The notes beneath the pieces are model-generated. The model was given only the letters and a program-made list of their open reading frames with translations. It made no database searches and was not told the DNA's origin. A stretch of 64,000 nucleotides of DNA from the NCBI GenBank assembly GCA_964504305.1, contig CAZDEB010000009.1, positions 62,001-126,000 of the forward strand, read 5' to 3'. This DNA comes from UBA11606 sp964504305. Lineage in GTDB: Bacteria > Actinomycetota > Acidimicrobiia > Acidimicrobiales > Aldehydirespiratoraceae. Made by a program: the position numbers and the translations under genes. Below are positions 1-7,997 of the stretch, piece by piece. How positions within the stretch are numbered: position 1 is the stretch's first letter; the number at the start of each line of letters is the position of its first letter.

Positions 1-906
1 GATCCGTGGGTCAACATGTTGCGCTCGACCGCAGCGGTGCTTGGCGCGGGGGTGGGCGGGGCCGACGCGATCACCGTGTTGAGCTTCGACGGCACCAACT
101 CGGCGTTGGCCCGTCGCAACGCTCGCAATACCCAGCTGGTGCTGATCGAGGAATGCGGGCTCAGCCGGCTGGTTGATCCCGCCGCTGGTTCGTGGTTTGT
201 CGAGTCGCTCACCCAGAGGCTGGCCGAGTCGGCATGGACGGCCTTTCAGGACGTGGAGGCGACCGGCGGGATCGTCGTCGCCCTCGAGTCTGGACGGGTT
301 CGAGACGAGGTTGATCAGTCCTGGAACGCTCGAGCCGAGAAATTGGCGTCCCGCGCCGAACCAGTCACCGGGGTCAGCGAGTTCCCCGATAGCGCTGTGT
401 CGACGAGTGGATTCGTGGACGGCGCCGCGGCCCCGACCGGTTGGCCGCTGCGTCGCCCTGCGGTCGAGTTCGAACGGCTCCGCGATGTCGCTGACCGGTC
501 GCGGCTCGACGGTGGCGATCCCCGAGTTCACATCGCCGCGCTTGGCCCGTTGTCGGCCCACACCCCCCGCACCTCGTGGGTAACCAATCTGTTGGCGGTC
601 GGTGGGGTGGGCGTGACAGGCGGATCGAGCGACGGGTCCGACTCGCCGTTGCAAGCCGAAGCCGAGTTTGCCTCTAGCGGTCTGCTGGTAGCAGTGATCT
701 GTTCGAGCGACGCGATCTACGCCGAACGGGCCGATGCCACGGCGCGAGCGCTCAAAGAAGCAGGTGCGAGCTTCGTGGCCTACGCGGGCCGACCCGGCTC
801 GGCCGAGGGTTCGCTGCGGGCGGCTGGAGTTGATGAGTTCTGGCATGTCGGCATCGATGTTGTCGCCACGCTCCGCACCGTTCATGCCCAGCTGGGGCTG
901 AGCTGA
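1..906 (+). CDS. mutA: methylmalonyl-CoA mutase small subunit, C-terminal part (cut by window edge)
   Basis: The reading frame is open at base 1 and ends at the TGA at 904-906, giving about 301 residues of a protein that normally has over 600. The first visible residues (DPWVNMLRSTAAVLGAGVGG) match the end of the TIM-barrel domain of the mutase small subunit. The C-terminal part is the degenerate B12-like domain, which in this subunit does not bind cofactor (ending AGVDEFWHVGIDVVATL). With MutB it forms the heterodimer that converts methylmalonyl-CoA to succinyl-CoA in propionyl-CoA catabolism. Its stop overlaps the next start (TGATG), so it is translationally coupled to the small membrane gene and then to mutB. 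Internal ATG codons such as the one at base 16 are not the true start. Confidence 0.9.
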   Translation, partial: DPWVNMLRSTAAVLGAGVGGADAITVLSFDGTNSALARRNARNTQLVLIEECGLSRLVDPAAGSWFVESLTQRLAESAWTAFQDVEATGGIVVALESGRVRDEVDQSWNARAEKLASRAEPVTGVSEFPDSAVSTSGFVDGAAAPTGWPLRRPAVEFERLRDVADRSRLDGGDPRVHIAALGPLSAHTPRTSWVTNLLAVGGVGVTGGSSDGSDSPLQAEAEFASSGLLVAVICSSDAIYAERADATARALKEAGASFVAYAGRPGSAEGSLRAAGVDEFWHVGIDVVATLRTVHAQLGLS

Positions 907-1073
907 TGCGCTCGCTCGAACGTATTGGATGGGTGTTCTTTGTTGCCGGTTCGGTGGTGTTCACGCTGGTCGGGATCGTCAACGGCGATTGGTTGACTGC
1001 GACTGGTGGACTTCTCTACGTGGTGGGTTGCGGTGCGCTTCTTGCGTCCGCCAATCGGTCGGTTGCGCCATGA
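906..1073 (+). CDS. small two-helix membrane protein between mutA and mutB
   Basis: This is a 55-codon frame too short for usual gene callers. The ATG (906-908) overlaps the mutA stop (904-906) and the TGA (1071-1073) overlaps the mutB ATG (1070-1072), so all three genes are joined by start-stop overlaps. The product has two hydrophobic stretches, roughly residues 7-26 (IGWVFFVAGSVVFTLVGIV) and 33-49 (TGGLLYVVGCGALLAS), separated by a short NGDW turn, with an Arg-containing start and a short polar tail. This suggests a hairpin inner-membrane protein. No family is recognised and no function is assigned. The precise coupling on both sides is the main evidence that it is a real gene rather than a spacer. 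Confidence 0.6.
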   Translation: MRSLERIGWVFFVAGSVVFTLVGIVNGDWLTATGGLLYVVGCGALLASANRSVAP

Positions 1074-3202
1074 GCAACATCCCCGACTTCAAGAACGTGC
1101 CCTTCGGCGGCCCGGTCCCGACAACCACCACCGGGAACCTCGACGCGTGGGAAACGCCCGAGGGCATCGCCGTTGCGCCGGTTGTCGACGCCAACGCTTT
1201 GGGCGAGCTGGCGTTTGCGGCGACGTTTCCTGGATTGGCTCCGTTTGTGCGCGGGCCGTATCCAACGATGTACGTCAACCAGCCGTGGACAATCCGCCAA
1301 TACGCCGGGTTCTCGACCGCCGAAGAGTCCAACGCCTTTTATCGACGCAACCTCGCCGCGGGTCAAAAAGGGTTGTCGGTGGCTTTCGACCTGGCCACCC
1401 ACCGCGGCTACGACTCCGATAATCCTCGGGTAAGCGGCGATGTCGGCATGGCCGGCGTTGCTATCGACTCGATTCTCGACATGCGCCAGTTGTTCGACGG
1501 CATCCCGCTCGACCAGATGAGCGTCAGCATGACCATGAACGGCGCGGTGTTGCCGATCTTGGCGTTGTATGTGGTTGCCGCCGAGGAACAGGGTGTGGCT
1601 CCGGCCCAGCTCGCCGGGACCATTCAAAACGACATTCTCAAAGAGTTCATGGTCCGCAACACCTACATTTACCCACCGACGCCGAGCATGCGGATCATCT
1701 CCGACATCTTTGCCTTCACTAGTCAAGAGATGCCGCGGTTCAACTCGATTTCGATTTCGGGTTACCACATGCAAGAAGCGGGGGCCACCGCCGATCTCGA
1801 ACTGGCCTACACCCTCGCCGACGGCATCGAATACGTGCGGGCCGGGATCGATGCCGGTCTGGACGTCGATTCCTTTGCGCCGCGGCTCAGCTTCTTTTGG
1901 GCTATCGGCACGAACTTCTTCATGGAGATCGCCAAACTGCGCGCCGCCCGCCTTTTGTGGAGCCAGCTGATGGCCGACTTCAACCCGACCAATCCCAAAT
2001 CGTCGTCGCTGCGTACCCATAGCCAGACCAGCGGGTGGAGCCTCACCGCCCAAGACGTGTTCAACAACGTGACCCGCACCTGCGTCGAAGCCATGGCTGC
2101 CACTCAAGGTCATACCCAATCGCTTCACACCAATGCGCTCGACGAGGCGTTGGCTTTGCCGACCGATTTCTCGGCCCGTATTGCCCGCAACACGCAATTG
2201 TTCCTGCAGCAAGAAAGCGGCACGACTCGCACCGTCGATCCTTGGGGCGGCAGCCATCACGTCGAGTGGCTCACCAACGAGCTCGCCCAGCGGGCCTTGG
2301 CCCACATCACCGAAGTCGAGTCGATCGGTGGGATGGCCGCGGCGATCGAGGCCGGCATCCCCAAATTGCGGATCGAGGAAGCCGCCGCTCGCACCCAGGC
2401 CCGTATCGATTCGGGTCGCCAGGTCGTGGTTGGCGTCAACAAGTACCGGCTCGGCCCCGGCGAGGAGACACCTGTAGACGTTCTCAAGATCGACAACGCC
2501 GAAGTTCGCCAATCGCAGCTGGCCAAGCTGGAAACGCTTCGTCGAGAACGTGATCAACGCGCGGTACAGGCGGCCCTCGAGGCGCTCACCGCAGCCGCGG
2601 CACACGGCGACGGCAACCTTTTGGCGTTGGCGATCGACGCGGCCCGAGCCAAAGCAACGGTGGGGGAGATCAGCGACGCCCTCGAAACCGTCTACGGTCG
2701 ACACGTCGCAACTATCCGCACAATCGAAGGGGTGTATCGAGCCGAAGTGGGGACCAACGCCGATTCCATCACTGCCGCCCGAGCCAAGGCCGACGAGTTC
2801 GCGGCTGCTCACGGTCGTCGTCCCCGCATCTTGATCGCCAAGATGGGTCAAGACGGTCACGACCGCGGTCAAAAGATCATCGCTACCGCGTTCGCCGATC
2901 TCGGGTTTGATGTCGACATCGGCTCGCTCTTTCAGACCCCGGCCGAGGTCGCTCGTCAAGCTGTGGAGGCCGATGTGCACGTGGTCGGGGCATCGTCGTT
3001 GGCCGCCGGTCACCTCACCCTGGTGCCGCAACTACGCGACGAGTTAGCGGCTCTTGGGCGAAGTGATATCAAGATCACTGTCGGCGGTGTGATCCCGCCC
3101 GATGACGTCGCCGCCCTCACCGACATGGGAGCCGTGGCCGTCTACCCACCCGGCACGGTTATCCCCGACGCCGCCGTGGAGCTGCTTGATCTGTTGAGCT
3201 GA
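1070..3202 (+). CDS. mutB: methylmalonyl-CoA mutase large (catalytic) subunit
   Basis: The protein has 710 residues and carries the full catalytic TIM barrel (TMNGAVLPILALYVVAAEEQ; SISGYHMQEAGATADLELAY) and a C-terminal cobalamin-binding domain. The base-off B12 motif is intact: KMGQDGHDRGQ with the cobalt-ligating His at about residue 597, then SSLAAGHL and GGVIPP. It catalyses the radical rearrangement of (R)-methylmalonyl-CoA to succinyl-CoA. The start MSNIPDFKN is preferred because its ATG overlaps the TGA of the small membrane gene; a longer frame from 929 would run through that gene and is rejected. It ends 1 bp from the convergent Dabb gene. MeaB, the chaperone GTPase for this enzyme, is encoded 1.4 kb downstream. 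Confidence 0.95.
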   Translation: MSNIPDFKNVPFGGPVPTTTTGNLDAWETPEGIAVAPVVDANALGELAFAATFPGLAPFVRGPYPTMYVNQPWTIRQYAGFSTAEESNAFYRRNLAAGQKGLSVAFDLATHRGYDSDNPRVSGDVGMAGVAIDSILDMRQLFDGIPLDQMSVSMTMNGAVLPILALYVVAAEEQGVAPAQLAGTIQNDILKEFMVRNTYIYPPTPSMRIISDIFAFTSQEMPRFNSISISGYHMQEAGATADLELAYTLADGIEYVRAGIDAGLDVDSFAPRLSFFWAIGTNFFMEIAKLRAARLLWSQLMADFNPTNPKSSSLRTHSQTSGWSLTAQDVFNNVTRTCVEAMAATQGHTQSLHTNALDEALALPTDFSARIARNTQLFLQQESGTTRTVDPWGGSHHVEWLTNELAQRALAHITEVESIGGMAAAIEAGIPKLRIEEAAARTQARIDSGRQVVVGVNKYRLGPGEETPVDVLKIDNAEVRQSQLAKLETLRRERDQRAVQAALEALTAAAAHGDGNLLALAIDAARAKATVGEISDALETVYGRHVATIRTIEGVYRAEVGTNADSITAARAKADEFAAAHGRRPRILIAKMGQDGHDRGQKIIATAFADLGFDVDIGSLFQTPAEVARQAVEADVHVVGASSLAAGHLTLVPQLRDELAALGRSDIKITVGGVIPPDDVAALTDMGAVAVYPPGTVIPDAAVELLDLLS

Positions 3203-3203
3203 G

Positions 3204-3494
3204 CTAGAACTCCGTTTGGCAGCGGACCAGACCAGCGACGTTGGGTTTGATGAGCCGTTCGATGATGTCGACATGGTCGGGATCCGCTGAGTAGGCCTGG
3301 TATCCGGCGATGTCGTCGAACTCGGCGACGACCGCCACGTCGGCGGTCCCGGCCGCAAGGTCGAGATCTCGCCCGACCTTGTATGACCGCACGTGTTCGG
3401 AACCCGGGGCGTACGCCGTCAGCTCAGCGACGATTTCGTCGGCCACATCTTTGGCGTCGTCGTTTAGCGTGATCAGTACGTGATGGCGGATCAT
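3204..3494 (-). CDS. Dabb family (stress-responsive alpha/beta barrel) protein
   Basis: This 96-residue protein matches the small dimeric alpha/beta-barrel Dabb fold: an N-terminal MIRHHVLITL strand, a charged helix, an internal SYKVGRDLDL segment, and a late YSADPDHVDIIERLIKPNVA helix. The HH near the start and the DPDH motif are typical. Members range from stress proteins to small cyclases and monooxygenase-like enzymes, so no reaction is assigned. It is convergent with mutB with 1 bp between the stops, and lies just downstream of the broken DUF222 gene on the same strand. The family call is firm; the physiological role is unknown. Confidence 0.8.
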   Translation of the reverse strand: MIRHHVLITLNDDAKDVADEIVAELTAYAPGSEHVRSYKVGRDLDLAAGTADVAVVAEFDDIAGYQAYSADPDHVDIIERLIKPNVAGLVRCQTEF

Positions 3495-3532
3495 GGCCGC
3501 ACCCTAGCTCTTTTCGTATTCGCAACCGCCCG

Positions 3533-4510
3533 CTAGGCGGCCCGGGGTTTTCGTCGTCGAGGATCGAAGTCGTGCTGGTGGATCAGGCCGTGATCGGTGT
3601 GACAATCGAGCTCGAGATTGCTGACATCGGTGGAGCCCCCAGCGGAGAATTCGTCGACGTGATGAGCATGGGTGCGCGACGGATCGGCGTTGCAGCGCAC
3701 GCAAACCACGGTCGCGATCTATGAGGGCAATCCACTGAGCTCGGCTCGCCAAGCGGATCGACCGGCTGAGGTAAAGCGGTTGGCCTTTGGACCCGTAGAG
3801 CAGACCGACTAGTTCGACCTCGAGATGGTTCTCGCCGGCGATCTGGGCCAACACGGACGGTGGAATGGGTGTGCCGTCGCAGTACTCGCCCGCTCGGTTG
3901 TGAGATCGAGATGAACAATGGCCATGAACTTGGGGTGAGTTCGGCCCGAACCCGGTGCCGACTGGTTGGCCAGTAGCCACACAAACGCGTCGGCACGTCG
4001 TTGGGCCGGTGAACGGATGTCGTTGGGAGAGCCATCGCGTCCTCCATCTTCGCGCCAGAGTTGATCGACGCGTTCGTTGAGTGCGGCGATGGCCAGCTTG
4101 GCCGACACGGTCGGGACGGTGACGTGGAAGTGGGTCATGGCATCGTTGACCAGAGTCTCGGCCTCGGCCGGCGAGACCCGATCGGCCGCATTGGCCATCG
4201 CATCAGGGTGTTCGGCCGAGATTTGACCCTGGCGAAGCGCCTTGGAAAACGCGGGCATGGTCTTCAACGCCGTTGCTGCCCGTGCTTCGTTCTGCGCGGC
4301 TTTGGGAGACCGCCGGGCGTGATTGCGAGTGATCGTGGCCGCGTCGGCGCCATTGTCGCCCAGCGCGTCGATGGCCGCGGTGAAGGTCAACCGACGTTCG
4401 ACAGCGTGGGACTCGAAGCGGTGGAGATGCTCGATCGCTTCGACCAGCTCGGGGCGCGACAAACCGTGGGGATCCAGTTCTGCTAACCGTTGGTGTTCGG
4501 CCGTGAACAT
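3533..4510 (-). pseudogene. DUF222 / HNH endonuclease gene with two compensating frameshifts
   Basis: The first 200 residues (from ATG at 4510, MFTAEHQRLAELDPHGLS) are a DUF222 domain. Near 3889-3892 one base is missing: the sequence continues as AGEYCDGTPIPPSVLAQIAG in another frame. Near 3701-3706 one extra base restores the original frame, which then reads through an HNH nuclease core (VCVRCNADPSRTHAHHVDEF, then CHTDHG) to TAG at 3533-3535. With both indels corrected the product is about 325 residues, short for this actinobacterial family (often about 400). It may be a decaying copy or an intact gene with two sequencing errors. DUF222-HNH genes are repetitive in actinobacteria (13E12-type), and their role is unknown. 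It is divergent from meaB. Confidence 0.75.
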
Positions 4511-4583
4511 GGTTTGAGTAGAGCGAACATATGTTCACTTTTGGCATCGAGGGGCAGAAGAAGTTCCGGCCGTTCGAGCGCAG

Positions 4584-4589
4584 TAATGT
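4584..4589 (+). promoter_or_regulatory. candidate -10 hexamer for leaderless meaB transcript
   Basis: TAATGT sits 8 nt before the ATG at 4598, with no Shine-Dalgarno sequence in between. No good -35 is visible. This supports 4598 over the ATG at 4586, which overlaps the hexamer. Confidence 0.35.
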
Positions 4590-4597
4590 CGTCGCCG

Positions 4598-5581
4598 ATG
4601 CCGCACCCGCTCAGCGCCGATGTCCTCGACGGCAACCGCACCGCTATTGGTCGGGCCATCACGTTGGTCGAGTCGGTGCTGCCAAGTCATCGCGACGAGG
4701 CGGCCGAACTACTCGAGGACCTGTTGCCGCTGTCGGGCGAGGCAATCAGAGTCGGCATTACCGGGGTTCCAGGCGTGGGGAAGTCGACGTTCATCGAAAC
4801 GCTCGGGGGACGGCTGACCAGCCGAGGGCACAAGGTGGCGGTGCTCGCCGTCGATCCTTCGAGCACTCGCACGGGTGGCTCGATCCTTGGCGACAAAACC
4901 CGCATGGCCACTCTCGCGGTAGACCCCAACGCGTTCATCCGGCCTTCCCCCTCGGCGGGAACGCTCGGTGGGGTCACGAGCGCGACCCGTGAAGCAATGG
5001 TGGTGCTAGAGGCGGCCGGGTTCGACGTGGTACTGGTCGAGACGGTCGGTGTCGGGCAAAGCGAAACGGTCGTGCAAGGCATGGTCGATTTCTTTGTTGT
5101 GTTGATGTTGGCGGGGGCCGGAGATGAGTTGCAGGGCATCAAGAAGGGGGTGCTCGAGCTGGCCGACCTGGTGGCGGTGAACAAGGCCGACGGTGCCAAC
5201 GTCAAGAGCGCCGAGCAGGCCGCGGTCGACTACCGAAGGGCGCTGCACCTCGTGCAGCCGAGCGGCACCGAGTGGGAACCGCCGGTACTCACGTGTTCGT
5301 CGGTGGTTGGGACCGGTCTCGACGAGTTGTGGTCGGCAATCGTGGATCACCAGGAGTTGATGGCAGCGAGCGGCGGCCGCGCCCGGCGGCGACAGGGTCA
5401 ACGGATGGCGTGGATGAGAGCGTTGCTGCGGGACCGGTTGCTGGCCCGCTTCGACGCCGACCCGACGTTTGGCGCAGCTTTGTCAAAGGCCGAAGCCGCG
5501 GTCGCGGCCGACACGTTGACTCCTTCGGTGGCCGTTGATCAGTTGCTGGCCGTGCTTGACGATCGTCGTTCGGCCACGTAA
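4598..5581 (+). CDS. meaB: MeaB/ArgK-family GTPase, methylmalonyl-CoA mutase chaperone
   Basis: The 327-residue product is a G3E-type P-loop GTPase with Walker A GVPGVGKST (about residues 56-64), switch regions around SSTRTGGSILGDKTRM and ETVGVGQSE, and the NKAD base-specificity motif. The C-terminal arm used for dimerisation follows (RRRQGQRMAWMRALL). It protects and reloads the cobalamin of methylmalonyl-CoA mutase, which fits with mutAB 1.4 kb away. The start at 4598 (MPHPLSADVLDGN) is chosen because of the TANNNT hexamer 8 nt upstream; 4586 (MSSPMPH) is possible. The 3' end overlaps the convergent HTH-citrate synthase gene by 43 bp. Length is normal for the family (about 320-330 residues). 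Confidence 0.92.
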   Translation: MPHPLSADVLDGNRTAIGRAITLVESVLPSHRDEAAELLEDLLPLSGEAIRVGITGVPGVGKSTFIETLGGRLTSRGHKVAVLAVDPSSTRTGGSILGDKTRMATLAVDPNAFIRPSPSAGTLGGVTSATREAMVVLEAAGFDVVLVETVGVGQSETVVQGMVDFFVVLMLAGAGDELQGIKKGVLELADLVAVNKADGANVKSAEQAAVDYRRALHLVQPSGTEWEPPVLTCSSVVGTGLDELWSAIVDHQELMAASGGRARRRQGQRMAWMRALLRDRLLARFDADPTFGAALSKAEAAVAADTLTPSVAVDQLLAVLDDRRSAT

Positions 5582-6762
5582 CGGCCCACTGGCCGGAACC
5601 GGATCGGAGCCTCGTCGTACTCTTCGAGGGCGTGAGCCAACCATCCCGCGGTGCGGGCGATGGCGAAGACAACTTCGCCGGCGTCTCTGCTCATGTTGCT
5701 GAGATAGGTGAGGGCGCCGAGCGCAAAGTCGACGTTGGGGGCGACCGGTATGCGCTGCGACGTTCGGGCGACCACCGATGCGACAACGTCAAGTTGTTCC
5801 GTAGAGAAGGTGGCGGCCGCGTTGGCGATGGCCTCCATGAGCAGGTCGTGGCGTGGGTCGGCCTGACGATGGATGAAGTGACCAATGCCAGGCACCTTGC
5901 CGTCGCGTTCGATGACCGCGGCGATAGCGGCGTCGGCGCCGTCGGATTCGGCGTGGACAAGTAGGTCGTGCACCGCCGCGCTGGCGGCTCCGTGAAGAGG
6001 TCCAGATACTGCGCCCAATCCCGCCAGAAGCACGGCGTGGGGCGCGGCGCGGGTGGACGCCGCGAGGCGGGCCGCAAGTGTTGACGTGGCCATCCCGTGG
6101 TCGGCTAGCACTACGAGCGCTCGGTCGAGCAGGTCGGCCCCGGCCGGGTCGGTGGTGGTGAGCCGATTCCAGAGCCGATCGGCCACCCGAGAGTTGGGCG
6201 GGTCGTGGCGGGGGCCAGCCGCGGGCAACGCTTGGATGATGGTGCACACGAGGATGCGGCCGCTCGTCGTCAGGCCGTGGCGGGAGCGGTCGGCGCGAAA
6301 TGGGTCGGCGGCCGCCGCCGCGACTACTCCGGCCATCATGCGATCGATTGAGGTGGAACGTTCGCTCAGCGCCTGGATCGCAGGACTGACCGCCTCGACC
6401 AGTGATTGGCTGGCCGACCATGGCTGCGTCGGTCCGAGGTTTCCGCTCCACAGGAGTTCGGCTACGGCTTCGAAACTTGCTCCGTCGGCGATCAGCGACT
6501 CGAGTCGGTGGCCGCGGTAGGCAACCGATCCGTCGAGTACTTCGGTGATGCCCGAGGAGATGGCTACTTCGAGTCGGCCCGGTCGGCTGTCGTTTTTGCG
6601 TCGGCGTAGGCGGTCGATCTCGAGGGGGTCGAAGGTCGATGACTTGCCGTCGATGTGGCGCTCAGATGAGAGCTGACCGCGGCTCACATAGGCGTAGATG
6701 GTTTCGCGTTTGACTCCGAGTCGTGCCGCGGCTTCGGCCGCCGAAATCCGAGAGACACTCAT
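5539..6762 (-). CDS. citrate synthase-family enzyme with N-terminal helix-turn-helix
   Basis: The first 60 of 407 residues are a MerR/excisionase-type DNA-binding domain (ISAAEAAARLGVKRETIYAY). The rest is a citrate synthase-type domain with all three catalytic residues: His257 in GPLHG, His295 in PGIGHFIHR and Asp345 in NVDFALG. The substrate could be oxaloacetate plus acetyl-CoA or propionyl-CoA (2-methylcitrate synthase); the mutase neighbourhood makes propionyl-CoA plausible. It is divergent from a second citrate synthase, and two 13-bp palindromes lie between the starts, so the HTH may make this enzyme its own regulator (inference). An in-frame ATG at 6810 would extend the product through the palindromes; 6762 fits the HTH boundary better. 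It overlaps meaB by 43 bp at its 3' end. Confidence 0.85.
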   Translation of the reverse strand: MSVSRISAAEAAARLGVKRETIYAYVSRGQLSSERHIDGKSSTFDPLEIDRLRRRKNDSRPGRLEVAISSGITEVLDGSVAYRGHRLESLIADGASFEAVAELLWSGNLGPTQPWSASQSLVEAVSPAIQALSERSTSIDRMMAGVVAAAAADPFRADRSRHGLTTSGRILVCTIIQALPAAGPRHDPPNSRVADRLWNRLTTTDPAGADLLDRALVVLADHGMATSTLAARLAASTRAAPHAVLLAGLGAVSGPLHGAASAAVHDLLVHAESDGADAAIAAVIERDGKVPGIGHFIHRQADPRHDLLMEAIANAAATFSTEQLDVVASVVARTSQRIPVAPNVDFALGALTYLSNMSRDAGEVVFAIARTAGWLAHALEEYDEAPIRFRPVGRYVAERRSSSTASN

Positions 6763-6763
6763 A

Positions 6764-6791
6764 TTGATTGGATCAACGTTGATTCGATCAA
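6764..6791 (+). promoter_or_regulatory. tandem palindromic operator between divergent citrate synthase genes
   Basis: Two copies of TTGATnnnATCAA lie at 6764-6776 and 6779-6791, centres 15 bp apart, followed by the shorter palindrome TTGTCAA at 6794-6800. They fill the 66-bp gap between the two divergent starts. Strict dyad symmetry and repetition suggest binding of a dimeric regulator; the HTH of the left-hand enzyme is the obvious candidate, but this is inference. A TTGACA hexamer (6800-6795, minus strand) overlaps the third repeat, with no good -10 partner. Confidence 0.5.
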
Positions 6792-6828
6792 GGTTGTCAA
6801 TGTATCTCATCCGGTGCACGGTGGAGAC

Positions 6829-7962
6829 ATGACTGATTCTTCGTTTATCGCCCCGCCCGGTCTTAAAGGCCTTGCCGTTGCCGACACGGTTCTGGGTGCG
6901 GTGCGAGGCCAAGAAGGTTTCTTTCACTATCGCCAGTTCGACGCGGCCGAGCTCGCTCGTCAACGAACCCTCGAAGACGTCTGGACTCTTCAGGTCGACG
7001 GGGCCTTGCCGCCGGAGCGACCGCTGATCGAGGTCGGCCGTTATCGGGAGCTGCCGCCTGGCGTTGGGCGGTTGGTCGACGCGGCGGCCGAATGTCTCTC
7101 TGATCCGATGAACACGTTGCGGGTTGGTATCTTGGCCGTAGCCGATCGCGAAGGCCGAGGTCCGACGATCGACCGTACCGCCGAGGAGTTGCGTGACGAT
7201 GCCATCCGTTTGGCGGCGATCGTGCCCAACATCTTGGCTCGTCATCATCGTCGCCGGTTGGGGCTCGACCCAATCGATCCCGAACCTTCGCTGAGCCACG
7301 CGGCCGACTATCTGCGGATGGCGACCGGCACCGTGCCCGACGTCGTAGCCGCCCGAGCTGTCGAGCAGTACCTGGTTGCAACGGTCGATCACGGGTTCAA
7401 TGCGTCGACGTTCACCGCCCGCGTCGCGGCTAGCACCGGTGCCGACATGGCCGGTTCGATCGTCGCCGCGATCGGGGCTCTTACTGGTCCGCTGCATGGG
7501 GGAGCGCCGAGCCGTTGCATCGAGATGATCGACGAGATCGGCCGGCCTGACGCGGCGCGCGATTGGGTCGCCAACGCCGTTGCCGATGGTGAAAAGATTA
7601 TGGGGTTTGGTCATGCGGTTTACCGCGCCGAGGACCCTCGAGGAGTTGTCTTGCGAGCAGCGGCCGAGTCGCTCGGCGGTGAGTTGGTCGAACGGGCCGC
7701 CGGCATCGAAGAGGAGATCTTGGCCTATTTGGCGGAGTGGAAACCCGATCAGCGAATCGTTACCAATGTCGAGTTCTGGGCCGGGGTTGTGCTCGAGTTG
7801 GCCGGTCTGCCGCGGGCGATGTTTACCCCCACGTTTTCGGTAAGTCGCTCGATTGGCTGGTCGGCTCACGTGATCGAACAGGTTGGCGTCGCCAAAATCA
7901 TCCGTCCCAGTGCCCGCTACGTCGGACCCGACCCTATTACCGCAGCCCCTGTTTCCATGTAG
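6829..7962 (+). CDS. citrate synthase / 2-methylcitrate synthase family protein
   Basis: The 377-residue product shows the family motifs GPLHGGAPS (His223), GFGHAVYRAEDPRG (His262) and RSIGWSAHVIEQ. The position of the catalytic Asp (usually NVDF) is Glu315 here (NVEFWAG), while the HTH-bearing neighbour keeps Asp. Glu may be normal for this actinobacterial subfamily, so loss of activity is not implied. The start is uncertain: ATG 6829 has GGAG only 2 nt upstream, and GTG 6814 (adding five residues) is also possible. It is divergent from the HTH-citrate synthase with shared palindromes, suggesting co-regulation. A short hairpin follows the stop before the P450 gene. Confidence 0.85.
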   Translation: MTDSSFIAPPGLKGLAVADTVLGAVRGQEGFFHYRQFDAAELARQRTLEDVWTLQVDGALPPERPLIEVGRYRELPPGVGRLVDAAAECLSDPMNTLRVGILAVADREGRGPTIDRTAEELRDDAIRLAAIVPNILARHHRRRLGLDPIDPEPSLSHAADYLRMATGTVPDVVAARAVEQYLVATVDHGFNASTFTARVAASTGADMAGSIVAAIGALTGPLHGGAPSRCIEMIDEIGRPDAARDWVANAVADGEKIMGFGHAVYRAEDPRGVVLRAAAESLGGELVERAAGIEEEILAYLAEWKPDQRIVTNVEFWAGVVLELAGLPRAMFTPTFSVSRSIGWSAHVIEQVGVAKIIRPSARYVGPDPITAAPVSM

Positions 7963-7963
7963 T

Positions 7964-7979
7964 CTTCCTTCGCAGGAAG
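7964..7979 (+). other. 6-bp hairpin between citrate synthase and P450 genes
   Basis: CTTCCT and AGGAAG flank a TCGC tetraloop immediately after the citrate synthase stop, followed by TAATTT. It could act as a weak terminator or a leader hairpin for the P450 mRNA. The T-run is too short to call a classic intrinsic terminator. Confidence 0.3.
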
Positions 7980-7997
7980 CTAATTTGGGAGCTGGCC

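Noticed and set aside
1016..3031. Long minus-strand open frame opposite mutB
   Set aside because: GC-rich antisense shadow. mutB has clear motifs throughout, and the antisense translation is His/Arg/Gly-rich without any.
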